Under the pieces are notes generated by a model, which saw only the letters and a list, made by a program, of their open reading frames with translations, did no database searches and was not told the origin of the DNA. This document shows, one piece after another, positions 41,729 through 43,197 of a stretch of DNA of 43,197 bases. The position numbers and the translations under genes were made by a program. The stretch comes from Promethearchaeota archaeon (GTDB lineage Archaea > Asgardarchaeota > Lokiarchaeia > Sigyniarchaeales > SOKP01), in contig SHMU01000009.1 in NCBI GenBank assembly GCA_008080765.1, positions 1 through 43,197 of the forward strand, in the 5' to 3' direction. Each line of letters begins with the position of its first letter. Positions within the stretch are counted from its first letter, which is position 1.

Positions 41729-42598
41729 ATGAATATGAGCGAATATGTTATGATAAAATGTCCCATTTGTCATATGGAAAAGAAAGTAGAAATACCAACT
41801 AATCTTATTGACGAAGCAGCCCATCTTACGGCGGTGCTCATACCAAAAAGTATTGTCTGCGAGCATACATTTCATGCCTTTGTAGATAAGAATTTTGCCG
41901 TTCGCGGCTATCAGAAAACGGATTTTGAGCTTCCTATAAATATCCAAGAGGAGAAGATTGAAGAAACAACCTTGTTAGAATCGGAGTTAAATGATTTTGA
42001 GAATCTGAAATGGAATATTTCTCCTAAAAATTTAAAATATATTTTTAGGGGGATAATGTTCAATAAACCTACTGTATTCATCCTCCCAGATTCCAGAAGT
42101 GAATTAAAAGAAATTGTGGAGAGAACCATTAACTTCCTCTTCAATGATACCTTCAAGCATAACCTCACCATTCTCTTAAAATCGAATTATAAGAAAATAA
42201 AAAGTGATTTTAAGAATTACTTGGTGATAGGGTGGGAAAAAATTCTTAGAGACAAAGATAAGATAATGAATGATCAAGATATGGAAGTAGAAGAAAAAAT
42301 AGTCAGAGCCTTCTTTCGCAATGCCTCAAAAACAGATGCAATTATTAATTTAGAATTTGAAATCAGGAATATCTACAAGATAAGTCAAAATGTAATATCC
42401 ATTATTGAAAATTTGGAGAAAGACAAAGATATCGATATTATGACGCTAAAAGACCGCTTAAGGGTGCAATTCTCACTAGACCTTGATATTCAATATCTCA
42501 GATATATTTTAACCATCGTCCGATATTATTTTAAAGTCTATGTTCCGGTAAATGATTCTAATGAAATTCAAGAGTTTTTAGATATTCTCTCAAGTTAA
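41729..42598 (+). CDS. Uncharacterised protein with N-terminal CPxC zinc-binding-like VRGYQK domain
   Basis: MIKCPICHMEKKVEIPTNLIDEAAHLTAVLIPKSIVCEHTFHAFVDKNFAVRGYQKTDFEL. Confidence 0.65.
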   Translation: MNMSEYVMIKCPICHMEKKVEIPTNLIDEAAHLTAVLIPKSIVCEHTFHAFVDKNFAVRGYQKTDFELPINIQEEKIEETTLLESELNDFENLKWNISPKNLKYIFRGIMFNKPTVFILPDSRSELKEIVERTINFLFNDTFKHNLTILLKSNYKKIKSDFKNYLVIGWEKILRDKDKIMNDQDMEVEEKIVRAFFRNASKTDAIINLEFEIRNIYKISQNVISIIENLEKDKDIDIMTLKDRLRVQFSLDLDIQYLRYILTIVRYYFKVYVPVNDSNEIQEFLDILSS

Positions 42599-42697
42599 GT
42601 GATGCTCTGAACAATTACTAAACACAACAAATTCTTCTTTTCACTTCAGAAGCACTTCATTTTATCAAACTGAGAAAAAATATACGATAAAAGTACG

Positions 42698-42742
42698 ATT
42701 GAAGCCTCCCCGCCCTAAAGGACGGGGATTCCCGCGAGTCCA
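42698..42742 (-). mobile_element. Right end of the tnpB element with terminal hairpin
   Basis: CCCCGCCCTAAAGGACGGGG hairpin just downstream of the tnpB stop. Confidence 0.75.
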
Positions 42743-43197
42743 CTAAGCATTAGCTGACGGGCATATCTTAGGGCTGTTTGTCGCGGTAAACCCCTTCCAC
42801 GTGCGTAGAAAGGATTCCTCCTTCAAGGAGGGTTGATGCGATAAGTCATCGGATGTCAAGAACTTTACCATGATATTCACGGCGGAATTTAAGTCCCTAT
42901 CCATCTTATGACCGCATTCGCAAGTAATAGTACGCTCGGACAATGAACGCTTTACTCTTTTCCCGCATTTCGCACAGGTCTGTGTGGTGTATGATTCATC
43001 AATTCTTATTACTCTTTTGCCTATTTTTTGTGCTTTATAGGTTAAGAATTGGACAAATCTTCCCAACGAGCCCGTGTTTTGCATTGAATGATGAAGAGTC
43101 TTGTTCGATTTGTTTTGTCGGGGCGATTTGGTGGTTTTTTTCTTCCGTGCCATCGTTTTCACAGTGAGCTCTCCCACAATAATCGTGTTCGCTTTCG
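42743..43197 (-). CDS. tnpB: TnpB (IS200/IS605 OrfB) C-terminal part, open at window end
   Basis: ANTIIVGELTVKTM (RuvC-II region), SYTTQTCAKCGKRVKRSLSERTITCECGHKMDRDLNSAVNIM (Zn ribbon and RuvC-III Asp). Confidence 0.92.
   Translation of the reverse strand, partial: KANTIIVGELTVKTMARKKKTTKSPRQNKSNKTLHHSMQNTGSLGRFVQFLTYKAQKIGKRVIRIDESYTTQTCAKCGKRVKRSLSERTITCECGHKMDRDLNSAVNIMVKFLTSDDLSHQPSLKEESFLRTWKGFTATNSPKICPSANA

Overview
AT-rich, gene-dense archaeal chromosomal window. The gene content (LRR proteins with a WGHCSNLQAWAEH-type N-domain, a longin-like protein, a CPxC...CEHxFxAFVDKNFxVRGYQK protein, long ArsR-like regulators) suggests an Asgard/Lokiarchaeia-like archaeon; this is an inference from remembered family signatures, not a database search. 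Most of the window is metabolic genes: formylglutamate amidohydrolase-like, nitrilase, EFR1-type ferredoxin, NrdG-like radical SAM plus a CCG-domain Fe-S protein, fused GuaA, sulfatase, UDP-sugar dehydrogenase, FMN-domain glutamate synthase, PPDK/PEP-synthase-like protein, GdhA, FdhD, CysK and CysE. The most interesting parts are: (i) a 31.1-41.4 kb cluster of three divergent UroD-fold (MtaA/MtbA/CmuA-like) proteins, one MtaC/MtbC-type corrinoid protein, an SCP2-like small protein, two GPH/MFS transporters and an ArsR-like regulator, a candidate uncharacterised corrinoid methyl-transfer system; (ii) two related IS200/IS605-type right-end sequences (1-237 and 37127-37508) conserved at RNA level with a compensatory base change, one of them a tnpB-less ~380-bp mini-element just upstream of the corrinoid gene; (iii) a recently expanded LRR gene with exact 276-bp-offset internal duplications, and a 5'-truncated LRR remnant; (iv) a decayed locus at 24.7-25.6 kb with a UPF0175-like ORF broken by an in-frame stop next to a multi-frameshifted pseudogene. 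No tRNA, rRNA or CRISPR array was recognised.
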